A DNA stretch of 64,000 bases, from NCBI GenBank assembly GCA_040772505.1, contig JAXGYA010000003.1, forward strand, positions 371,131 to 435,130, given 5' to 3'. Position numbers and translations under genes: made by a program. Of the stretch, positions 56,304 through 64,000 are shown in pieces; within the stretch, counting starts at the first letter, position 1; the number at the start of each line of letters is the position of its first letter. Origin of the DNA: Mariniphaga sp040772505 (GTDB taxonomy: Bacteria > Bacteroidota > Bacteroidia > Bacteroidales > Prolixibacteraceae). The notes under the pieces are model-generated. The model was not told where the DNA came from. It ran no database searches and was given only the letters and a program-made list of their open reading frames with translations.

Positions 56304-58568
56304 TCAATCTACGATCTTTGCATTTCTGAAGCCCTTGATTAATTCTTCCTTTCCGGCCTTAGTGCCTTTTAAATAGCGTCGGTCACTTACCGGAACTGAT
56401 ATTGTATTATTCCCGAGATTGGTGATTTTTCCTTCCTTGTTCAGGGTTTCATAAAGTTTTACATTTGACTTGCTTAATGGCAATTCCAATTTTTTGCTGC
56501 CTGAAATATGCCAGTAAACAACATACCATTCTCCACCCCTTTCAAAGATAAATGCACGCACATCCCTGTTTCCGTTTGCAACATCTGTGATCTGATCATA
56601 TGGAATCAATTCAAATTCCTTTTTCTCATTTTCCAATAAGATATGTTCTTGTTCCACATTCTGCAACATCTTTTTCTGTGTGTCAGTCAGCCAGTTTGTT
56701 GCTCTTACTTCTTCCCATCTTCTGTAAACCTCTAAATTATCAGAAGTTCTTGCATGGGATTTGAAGCCATCCAGATTTGAATTCAATGAAACCGGACAGT
56801 CCCATGCTGCAGCCAGTCCTGTTACAAATTCAATAATATCAGGTTGGGTGCCAACTGATTTTTCATTCGGCACAAAATAACCCAGCCATCCGAAATTGAC
56901 CCTTGAGAAATCCTGTTTCATCCGTTCGGCCTGTTTTGCCGGCCATTTTTTAATTTCCTCTTTGAGTACATCAGGCCTGAAAACATCAAAAGCATTACCT
57001 CCGCTGAGCATATGCCAGCTGAAGTGAGATTTGGCTGCCCCTTCTGCAAAGACAGGTTTAGGCTCAAATCTTCTGTAAACCTTCCATTGTGCGTAGGGCA
57101 CATTGAACCAGAATGGTGGATTAACTCCTTCAGAACCATCCATGTAACAAAATTCGAATCCTGCATTATAAATATTTGCGATTTTTTCAGCAACCTCATC
57201 CTGAAGGCTGGTATTCTGGTCTACATAGACACTTCTTTGCCGTCCGAACTCACTGACATCCAGTAGCCCTATAATATTCCCCTTAGGTTGTGAATTAACT
57301 GTAGTTTTGTCAACCCCTCTTTTACAACCTGTAAACTTATAAGGCCAGGTAGTGGTGTAACTTTCGTATGTAATAAGTTCAGTCCCGACTTTTAATACCC
57401 TCATTCCGTCGGCCATTGTTGTGTTTTGCGGATTTTGTTCGACAAATATTTCAGTGTCGTTCATTCCGAGTGGTTCTGAAATGGTAAAATACTTCAGCAG
57501 GTTCAGCCTGTGGTCAGGAATTGGGGTTACATATCTGCTGTCCCTTCCGATATGTGAATGGAGGAAATGCAAACCAGTTGCAATGCCATTGCTTTTAATT
57601 TTACTCAGTAATTTTTCAAGATCAGCCCGGCCATTCGGGAAAACATCCTTTCTCCAGTCATAATCCCCTTTTCTGCTCCATGACGGTCCGCTTTCCACAA
57701 TAGAATGGTAAGATAACTTCATGGTACGGAATCCTCCCATTTTGGCATATTTAATATGTTCATCTGCATTTTCCGGAGTTATTCCTGAAGCAGCGTAATA
57801 AGAGGAGTTATACAATGTATGCTTGCGGCTGGCAGCTCCCCTGGGCAGATCGAAATCCTCTTCCACGCGGGCTATATTATCCAGGAGGTCATCAGGTTTG
57901 CAAACAATTAATGCGGCACTGACATCCAAAAGCTGAATATCTCTTTCAATCCCGGCATTCAGTATTTTATAGCCAGCTCTTTTTTCGGCATCAATACGGG
58001 CATGAATATCGGTAGCCAGCACATTGACAGCTACTTTTTCATCCCAGCTCACATTCAGCCATTCACCAAAATACTTTCTGTTTTTAACCGGCAACTGAAT
58101 AAAATTCATTTCATATACGGGCGGCATTATACCTGTGTTTACGCCGATACCAAAATCATTACCTTCAATAAAGAACTCTTTTACTGTAAAGTTTATATAG
58201 TAAGGAGTTACATCAATCTTTATACGTGCCTTGTAGAAGATCAATTCAAAATCTACGATCAGTTCATTTCCTTTTTGTTCAACAGATTCGGCATTGAATG
58301 TCATCATTTTGGTCGGGTAGGCAAGTTTAATTTCATTATGAAAAGGCCGTTCCTGGGTAACAGAGAAAAACGATATCTCTTGTCCCTGTTCAAGGCACTC
58401 TTCTCCGGAGGGTTTGTAAATAAGGCTTTTAGCAATTCCGTTATTCCCGATCACTAACTTCATCTGCTGGTTTTCCAGGACGATGTCTTCACCATTCATC
58501 GTGTTGCCGTTAGAAAAAAACACGAGTAATAAGTTGATAATAAGAGGCAGTAAAATAAATTTTTTCAT
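56304..58568 (-). CDS. Secreted TIM-barrel glycosidase-like protein (754 aa)
   Basis: A signal peptide (PLIINLLLVFFSNGNT). N-terminal beta-sandwich to ~230, then a barrel with MGGFRTMKLSYHSIVESGP, GIATGLHFLHSHIGRD, AGFEFCYMDGSEGVNPP (~476, candidate catalytic Asp/Glu) and NFGWLGYFVPNE. The insert with YKFTGCKRG (~411) is shared with the protein from 53312. It ends in a beta-sandwich (VVYWHISGSKKLELPL), without the extra C-terminal modules of its paralogue. Probably an exo- or endo-glycosidase of an unassigned family; the two genes are 49 bp apart and co-transcribed. Confidence 0.68.
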   Translation of the reverse strand: MKKFILLPLIINLLLVFFSNGNTMNGEDIVLENQQMKLVIGNNGIAKSLIYKPSGEECLEQGQEISFFSVTQERPFHNEIKLAYPTKMMTFNAESVEQKGNELIVDFELIFYKARIKIDVTPYYINFTVKEFFIEGNDFGIGVNTGIMPPVYEMNFIQLPVKNRKYFGEWLNVSWDEKVAVNVLATDIHARIDAEKRAGYKILNAGIERDIQLLDVSAALIVCKPDDLLDNIARVEEDFDLPRGAASRKHTLYNSSYYAASGITPENADEHIKYAKMGGFRTMKLSYHSIVESGPSWSRKGDYDWRKDVFPNGRADLEKLLSKIKSNGIATGLHFLHSHIGRDSRYVTPIPDHRLNLLKYFTISEPLGMNDTEIFVEQNPQNTTMADGMRVLKVGTELITYESYTTTWPYKFTGCKRGVDKTTVNSQPKGNIIGLLDVSEFGRQRSVYVDQNTSLQDEVAEKIANIYNAGFEFCYMDGSEGVNPPFWFNVPYAQWKVYRRFEPKPVFAEGAAKSHFSWHMLSGGNAFDVFRPDVLKEEIKKWPAKQAERMKQDFSRVNFGWLGYFVPNEKSVGTQPDIIEFVTGLAAAWDCPVSLNSNLDGFKSHARTSDNLEVYRRWEEVRATNWLTDTQKKMLQNVEQEHILLENEKKEFELIPYDQITDVANGNRDVRAFIFERGGEWYVVYWHISGSKKLELPLSKSNVKLYETLNKEGKITNLGNNTISVPVSDRRYLKGTKAGKEELIKGFRNAKIVD

Positions 58569-58673
58569 TATTTGTATTTTTGTTATTTATTCATCTTTAA
58601 CTACCTATCTATTACAGGTTTAGGTTAAATGGTCTATGTCGTTTACTGTCTATAAAATGGAAAATAAAAATGT

Positions 58674-59507
58674 CTAATCCACTTGTAATGGTATAAGTTC
58701 AACCTTACGAAACAGAATTTCCGCACCCTCGGACTGAATTTGGATGCGCCCTTTTTGAGGTTGGGCATCCACGGCATGATTAACAAGTTTTTTGTTCAGG
58801 TAGATAGAAATCTCCCCACCCTTTGCAATGCATTCAATCCTGTTCCATTTGCCTACCGGTTTTTCAATATCATTGGCGCCCCGGAATCCCTTCATGTCCT
58901 TCCACTCCGGATCGCGACCGTACCAGTTTATCCGTCCGCCGTAGATAGTCACCAGTTCGCCGCCGGGTTTAAATACATACGATCCATTCTGTTTTTCAGA
59001 TGCTACAGGGCAGGTAACGGAAAATGCCGGAGTGCCGTCACCAACAACGATGAAATCACCTGTCCCGCCTTCAATGATCTGGCATTCAATTGAGTTCATC
59101 CAAATTCCTGAATATCCGCCATCTTCCCCTATGGAGTGTAGTAATATACCACTGTCTCTGGCTTTTTCAACCCTGGGTTCAGAGGTGCCCCCTCCCCATT
59201 TGAACTCCACAACGAGCTTATAGTTTTCATATTCGTTGTTGGTGGTGATGCACCCATACTCTTCACCCGAAATAACTATCATTCCATTTTGAACCGTAAA
59301 TACTTTATTGGGATCGTTATCGCGTCCCCTCCCTTTTATAAAAGTATACCACCCATCCAGATTCTTACCATTGAATAATTTTACCTTAGTCGGGCGGGAA
59401 TATTCATTCTCAGCTACGGCAGATTCAGATGACCGCACGGGAACATTGTTCCCAAAAATGGTCATTGACGCAATAAGACTTAAAGAAATAATAAATAACC
59501 GTTTCAC
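58674..59507 (-). CDS. DUF1080 protein (3-keto-glycoside hydrolase family), exported
   Basis: A 277-residue concanavalin-like protein with a signal peptide (IISLSLIASMTIFGN). The DUF1080 features are LFNGKNLDGWYTFIKG, YENYKLVVEFKWGG, SGILLHSIGEDGG, WMNSIECQIIEGGTGDF and WNRIECIAKGGEISIYLN. Members of this family were shown in Bacteroidota to act on 3-keto-glycosides made by Gfo/Idh/MocA oxidoreductases. The Gfo/Idh/MocA gene 37 bp upstream fits that pairing. The sugar is unknown; deoxy sugars are suggested by the nearby rhaA. Confidence 0.85.
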   Translation of the reverse strand: MKRLFIISLSLIASMTIFGNNVPVRSSESAVAENEYSRPTKVKLFNGKNLDGWYTFIKGRGRDNDPNKVFTVQNGMIVISGEEYGCITTNNEYENYKLVVEFKWGGGTSEPRVEKARDSGILLHSIGEDGGYSGIWMNSIECQIIEGGTGDFIVVGDGTPAFSVTCPVASEKQNGSYVFKPGGELVTIYGGRINWYGRDPEWKDMKGFRGANDIEKPVGKWNRIECIAKGGEISIYLNKKLVNHAVDAQPQKGRIQIQSEGAEILFRKVELIPLQVD

Positions 59508-59544
59508 AATTCAATTTTTTATTTTCGCAATTTAATAAATATAT

Positions 59545-60965
59545 TCAACTCATTCCATAACCTTTTCTAACCGGTTCCCTGATAAACTGGTCGGCTTCCG
59601 GCAGGCCAATCGCTTTCATATTTTTGACATCCCAAATAACTTTTTGTCCGCCCAAGCGCAAGGAAAGTACACCGAGCAGGGTAATTTCTGTCAGTCTTGC
59701 CCCGTAATCAAAGTTTGACATTGCAGGCGGGCCGCCCTTGATAGCATCTGCCCATTCGCGGCAATGCCCCTTGGAAAGTGGGATGGAAGAAGGAGGCGGT
59801 GTGAAGGAATTTTGGAGGCTTTCCGGGAAAACCTGAGGATTGCCCACGGTGCCATTGTTCAGGATAATGCCTTTATCCCCGATGTACATACTTCCCCTGC
59901 CGCTCAGAGAAATTCCCGCAGGCAAGCTATCCGGAAGCTGGGGGCGCAATCCGCCCGAATACCAAGTCAGGTTTACTGCTTTTTGTTCCCCTTTGGCAGC
60001 AAATTTATAATGCCCGATTTCCCCGTAGGGAGCGATATCCGTGTTGCCTTTGTTACCCGCAGGAAACACCTCCACGCTTTCCGGAGAATGAAGGTTTAAT
60101 GCCCAGGTTACTGTATCCATGTCATGGCATCCAAAATCTCCCAATGCACCACAACCGAAAACCCAGAAATCCCTCCATTTCACCGGGGTATATAGTTTAT
60201 TATACGGTCTGTGTATCGTTGGGCCAAGCCAAAGGTCCCAATTGAAGCCATTAGGGACAGGGGAGCACCTTCGGGAAATCCGTTCAATTGCGGCAGCCAT
60301 CTCGTTGCCCCAACCCATGAATGTGCCTCGTTAACCTCGCCAATTATTCCCGAACGAAGCAAGTCCACTGTTTTGCGGAGGCCGTCAAAACTATGCAACT
60401 GGTTACCCATTTGCGTGGCAACGCCTGTTTCCCGCGCCACATCACGCACCTTGCGGGCTTCCCAAATGTTATGGGTCAGCGGTTTTTCGCAATAAACATG
60501 TTTCCCGGCGCGCATAGCCATTATGGAGATATAAGCATGGGTATTGTCGGGGCTGGCACAAACTATGGCATCCAGTGAGTTTTCCCTTTCCAGCATCACC
60601 CGAAAATCCTCATACTCGGCAATCTTATAGTTGGGTGACTTTTGCGAATAATGATCTTCTATGTGCTTCTTCACAGGCTTGCGACCCGTATCTGACTGGT
60701 ATAAAATATCGTTTTTCCAGTGTTCTGACGGATCGGCAATCGCTGTTAACTGCACATCTTCAAGGGTGAAGAGCTCATTTATTATACCAATCGATCTGCC
60801 GCCAGCTCCCACAATTCCAATGTTTATTTTATCGCATGGAGCAATATGTCCTTTACCTCCAAGGACATATCGTGGCAGGATAGTTAAGCCTGCCACTGAT
60901 AAAGATGTTGCCCGTATGAATTTTCTCCGGCTTACTTGTTCGGATGTGGTTTTGTTGATTTGCAT
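59545..60965 (-). pseudogene. Gfo/Idh/MocA oxidoreductase, frameshifted
   Basis: Frame 1 (60965-60180) has a Tat leader (SRRKFIRATSLSVAG), the Rossmann motif IGIVGAGGRSIG and the EKP Lys in VYCEKPLTHNIWEA. Frame 2 continues at VPNGFNWDLWLGP and WVFGCGALGDFGCHDMD to the end at 59545. The break is at GFPEGAP, where four C (60260-60263 on the + strand as G) should probably be five. If restored, the product is ~473 residues, exported, and would be the oxidative partner of the DUF1080 protein 37 bp downstream. If the lesion is real, that pathway lacks this enzyme here. Confidence 0.87.
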
Positions 60966-61062
60966 AGATTACAATTTTTGAATTTGAGTTTAAAAGTAGT
61001 AAATGTTAACAGGGGAACAATACTTTTCAAAAAATATCTACGTCGCTCTTTTGTATGGTGTT

Positions 61063-62277
61063 TCATTTCTTTACAATCCGTATCCTACTTCCCGACAGTG
61101 CATAATAGATTATATACAGATAGGCCGGTAAACAAACAAGGTAAGCCTTCTGATAGGATACCTGCCCGGCAACATACCCGAATAACAACGGAAGAAAAGC
61201 GCCGCCAATAATTCCGGTTACCAGTAAGGAACTGCCAATTTTTGTAAACTTACCCAGGTCGGCTATGGCAAGTGGCCATACTGCAGGCCACATCATTGCG
61301 TTGGACAGGCCCAAAAATGCAACGAGATAGATGGAAACATTAACCGGAACAATAAGAATAGCTAAAGTAACCACAATACCAGAAATAGTAGAGATCATCA
61401 AAACCTGGCTCTGACTCACATACTTTGGAACAAACAGAACTCCCAACACATACCCGATAATCATACCTGCCGATACCAGCCAGATGTAATTTTCCGGTGA
61501 AGATAATTTAAGGATGGTAGCATAATCGTTAATCGTCCCCAGTGCCACCGTTTCTAATCCAATAACAAAAAAGATGGCAACAATCCCCAACAACAAATGC
61601 GGAAACTGGAATATACTTGTTTTGGTTCTGGAATATACCGTGGTTCCCTGTACAGGCTCCTGGTCATCTTCTTCACCAATAGCCTTAATGTCGGGAAGAG
61701 GAGCAAAATAATACAAAAACCCCATAACCAACAAAACACCTGTAATAATGTAAAATGGAAGAATTGTATCTTCAATCCGTACATTAGTCAAATCCATAAA
61801 CACTGCCAACATCAGAGATGCTACCGCATAAAATGTTTTATTGCTTATTCCCATTAGGGCAATCCGCTTGGCTGCACTTTCCGGAGGACCAATAATTGAT
61901 ACATAGGTGTTAACTGCCCCGGTTAATAGAGCCTGTCCCAGACCACTAATAAACAATGCCAGCAACAGCAAGGGGAAACTGATTATTCGGGCAGCAGGGG
62001 TTATTATAAAAAAGCCTATTGCCATAAGTACAAATGCAATAACCATCCCTCCTTTATAGCCTGCTTTTGTGAGTATTCCATGGGAAAAGGCTCCAAAAAC
62101 AACAAAGGCGGAAAAAGTAGCTGTCATAACAAGATATGATTGGGCTGTTGATATGTGAAATGCTTCTTGCACAAAAGGAATAAAAAAAGCATTTATACCA
62201 AGTGCAAAGCCAAGAACTGCATACATGATACCAATCAATAGCATTGGAACAATCATGTTTTTTTTAGTGTTATTCAT
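61063..62277 (-). CDS. FucP-like MFS sugar transporter
   Basis: A 404-residue inner-membrane protein with ~12 helices. The N-terminal half has GIMYAVLGFALGINAFFIPFVQEAF, resembling the FucP/GluP sugar-symporter group, and FSHGILTKAGYKGGMVIAF, the inter-helix loop. The second half repeats the pattern after a charged loop (GEEDDQEPVQGTTVY). With rhaA upstream (225-bp gap), L-rhamnose, L-fucose or another deoxy sugar is the probable cargo. That is context, not sequence proof. Confidence 0.82.
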   Translation of the reverse strand: MNNTKKNMIVPMLLIGIMYAVLGFALGINAFFIPFVQEAFHISTAQSYLVMTATFSAFVVFGAFSHGILTKAGYKGGMVIAFVLMAIGFFIITPAARIISFPLLLLALFISGLGQALLTGAVNTYVSIIGPPESAAKRIALMGISNKTFYAVASLMLAVFMDLTNVRIEDTILPFYIITGVLLVMGFLYYFAPLPDIKAIGEEDDQEPVQGTTVYSRTKTSIFQFPHLLLGIVAIFFVIGLETVALGTINDYATILKLSSPENYIWLVSAGMIIGYVLGVLFVPKYVSQSQVLMISTISGIVVTLAILIVPVNVSIYLVAFLGLSNAMMWPAVWPLAIADLGKFTKIGSSLLVTGIIGGAFLPLLFGYVAGQVSYQKAYLVCLPAYLYIIYYALSGSRIRIVKK

Positions 62278-62411
62278 TATAAGATATATTGATGAATTTT
62301 TTGTTTTTTTTTAAAATTAATAAACTTCATATTCCGTCGTTGTTTTGACAACCAACTCGATCCCGGTTAGAATTTGGCCAAAGAGAAAATATATTTTGGT
62401 TCGAAGGATTG

Positions 62412-62419
62412 TACCTTTG
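62412..62419 (+). promoter_or_regulatory. Plus-strand -7 element TACCTTTG in the rhaA-MFS spacer
   Basis: TACCTTTGCACC is a typical Bacteroidota -7 region, but it points away from the MFS gene and towards the 3' end of rhaA, antisense. A GGAGG-like site (62461-62467) and an ATG at 62480 follow, and the resulting frame just runs into rhaA. It could drive an antisense RNA or be the relic of a lost gene start. Confidence 0.35.
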
Positions 62420-62501
62420 CACCAAAGTTTTTATTGATGTTTTATCTCAGGGTAGTAAATCGGAGGAACATGTAACACCATGAGAGTCAAAAAGAACCAC
62501 T

Positions 62502-63773
62502 TTATTTCCGTTTACTCAGCACCTCTTTCTCGTAATGCTGTATCTCAGAAATATAATCTTCGCCCACGGGTACGCCCTCCTGCAAGCAGTAATAGTCCCA
62601 AACAGCACCAAATGGTTTGGCCTTCAATTCTTCCAGCAACGCCAAACGCTCAAAAAGCTGATTGTTTTCTTCATAACCCTTAAGGGTTGACAAAGGCTCA
62701 AGCATGGAATAGAGAAAAGCTTTTTTAGCAGCACGGGTTCCCACAACGTAAGCACCAATCCGGTTGATGGAAGCATCAAAATAATCGAGGCCGATATTCA
62801 CCCGATTGAGAAAGTCATTGCGAACAATCTCGGAAGCAATCTGCTGTACTTCTTCATTTAAAATTACCACATGATCAGAGCCCCAGCGAACGGGACGTGA
62901 CAGGTGCAACAACAATTCATCTGTAAACTGAAGGCAAGAAGAAATCTTATCTCCTAACTGCTCGGTGGGATGAAAGTGACTACCATCAAGACAAATCATT
63001 TTTTGATTTTGTATAGCATAAGCCAGGTAAAATTCGTGAGAACCTACCATCATGGACTCCGTGCCAATACCAAAAAGTTTACATTCTACGGCATCTTTCA
63101 TATGCTCTTTTGGATAATTAGTAGCCAATCCTTCGTCCAACGATTTTTTGAGAAGTGTGCGATGTCCATTCCTGTCTATAGGCGTGTCTTTTGAACCATC
63201 AGGAATCCATGTGTTGTGAACGCAGGACGAGCCGAGTTGTTTGCCAATCTCGGCCGAGATAGCCCGGGTGCGCTTAAGATGTTCCACCCAGAATTTACGT
63301 ACTTTTTCATCTTTCGAAGAGAGTGTAAACCCACTATCAGCCATGGGGTGTGAAAATAAAGTGGGATTAAAGTCCATTCCAATGCCCATTTTTTTGCACC
63401 AGTCAATCCAAATCTGAAAATGTCCAGGCTCAATCTGATCGCGATCAACCTTCTCTCCCTGAAAGTCGCCATAAATAGCGTGCACATTTAAGCGATGTTC
63501 CCCTGGCAGTAATGCTAATACCTTCTCCAGGTCGGTCTGCAATTCAGCAATGGTTCGGGCTTTCCCAGGATAATTACCCGTAGCCTGAATGCCGCCCCCT
63601 GAAAGAACTAAGTCGGGGGTTTCGAACCCACCCACATCATCGGCTTGCCAGCAGTGCAGACTGATAACCACATCTTTCATTTTTTTTAGCATAGCATCGG
63701 TGTCGACACCCAATTCGGCATATTGCTCTTTAGCAAGTGCATATGCTTTTTTTACCAATTCTTTCTTTTTCAT
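62502..63773 (-). CDS. rhaA: L-rhamnose isomerase
   Basis: A 423-residue cytosolic protein, matching the usual ~420 residues. Family strings: VISLHCWQADDVGGFE, LNVHAIYGDF, GMDFNPTLFSHP, SSCVHNTWIPDGSKD, GTESMMVGSHEFYLAYA and CLDGSHFHPTE. The Glu, Asp and His of the metal site are in the expected strings. The enzyme converts L-rhamnose to L-rhamnulose, the first step of rhamnose use. RhaB/RhaD are not in the window and must lie elsewhere or beyond 64 kb. It is the first gene of the minus-strand run; the upstream 227 bases (63774-64000) show no recognised gene or promoter. Confidence 0.95.
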   Translation of the reverse strand: MKKKELVKKAYALAKEQYAELGVDTDAMLKKMKDVVISLHCWQADDVGGFETPDLVLSGGGIQATGNYPGKARTIAELQTDLEKVLALLPGEHRLNVHAIYGDFQGEKVDRDQIEPGHFQIWIDWCKKMGIGMDFNPTLFSHPMADSGFTLSSKDEKVRKFWVEHLKRTRAISAEIGKQLGSSCVHNTWIPDGSKDTPIDRNGHRTLLKKSLDEGLATNYPKEHMKDAVECKLFGIGTESMMVGSHEFYLAYAIQNQKMICLDGSHFHPTEQLGDKISSCLQFTDELLLHLSRPVRWGSDHVVILNEEVQQIASEIVRNDFLNRVNIGLDYFDASINRIGAYVVGTRAAKKAFLYSMLEPLSTLKGYEENNQLFERLALLEELKAKPFGAVWDYYCLQEGVPVGEDYISEIQHYEKEVLSKRK

Positions 63774-64000
63774 TATTTTTATTTTTATTTTTATTGACTT
63801 CTGTTTATAAGTTCGTTGTAATCAACATTCTGTGATTTCTAGATATAGACCTAAATCACTCTTGGAATTGCCCATTAATAATAGAGCACTTTATAAATCA
63901 ACATGTTAAGTCAAGTTTTTAAGTACTCCTTGCATCCCATACCAGTTTAGAAAGCTCTGTAAGAACCTGGTCGAAAGATCCTAAAACGCAAAGTCAATTC

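Noticed and set aside
1..64000. CRISPR arrays, tRNA or rRNA genes
   Set aside because: No regularly spaced direct repeats, no cloverleaf-like sequences and no rRNA motifs were seen on reading both strands.

Overview
The window most likely comes from a Bacteroidota chromosome, probably a marine or sediment polysaccharide degrader of the Marinilabiliales/Prolixibacteraceae type (inference). The supports are a moderately AT-rich sequence, TAnnTTTG-type promoter elements, a DUF5916 outer-membrane protein, AraC-type regulators, and many exported (Tat or lipoprotein) Gfo/Idh/MocA and alpha/beta-hydrolase proteins. No rRNA or tRNA gene and no CRISPR array was seen.

Layout. 1-4.1 kb (+ strand): the 3' end of a MATE exporter, an AraC-type regulator, and a cupin overlapping a two-domain GT4 glycosyltransferase. 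4.3-10.8 kb (- strand): an erythromycin-esterase-like protein and an SbcD/SbcC-like nuclease-ATPase pair, flanked by copies of a CCTCGTT/AACGAGG palindrome. 10.9-12.1 kb: gene debris. 12.1-63.8 kb: an almost unbroken run of minus-strand genes, interrupted only by a plus-strand transposase. Transcribed from high to low coordinates, this run holds rhaA, a FucP-like sugar transporter, a Gfo/Idh/MocA oxidoreductase, a DUF1080 (3-keto-glycoside hydrolase type) protein, two related TIM-barrel glycosidase-like proteins, a SUMF1-like protein, another large glycosidase-like protein, the esterase array with an M19 dipeptidase, a PQQ-type propeller, a second Gfo/Idh/MocA, a PmoA-like protein, an amidohydrolase, a GH109-like protein, a lipoprotein NagA, a third Gfo/Idh/MocA, further esterases, an atypical Nramp transporter, nagB and a DUF5916 protein.

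Together the genes look like an envelope-located programme for taking apart acylated glycans containing deoxy sugars (rhamnose or fucose) and amino sugars. Exported esterases would remove acyl groups. Exported Gfo/Idh/MocA enzymes with DUF1080 would cleave glycosides through 3-keto intermediates. GH109/NagA/NagB would handle N-acetylhexosamines, and RhaA with the MFS transporter would take in deoxy sugars. No SusC/SusD pair and no sulfatase lies in the window, so it is not a textbook polysaccharide utilization locus.

The most unusual region is 32.4-44.8 kb. A module of two or three secreted alpha/beta-hydrolase genes (695-aa type, single-domain type, 735-aa two-domain type) has been tandemly duplicated and is decaying. 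One copy is intact, one double-domain copy has collapsed to a 68-codon scar, and one is broken by an IS (with a 72-bp target deletion) plus frameshifts. Debris of the same family lies at 10.9-11.5 and 45.2 kb. Several other genes (nagB, the PQQ protein, one Gfo/Idh/MocA, the transposase) carry single disruptions, mostly at short homopolymers. Sequencing error must be excluded before they are called true pseudogenes.
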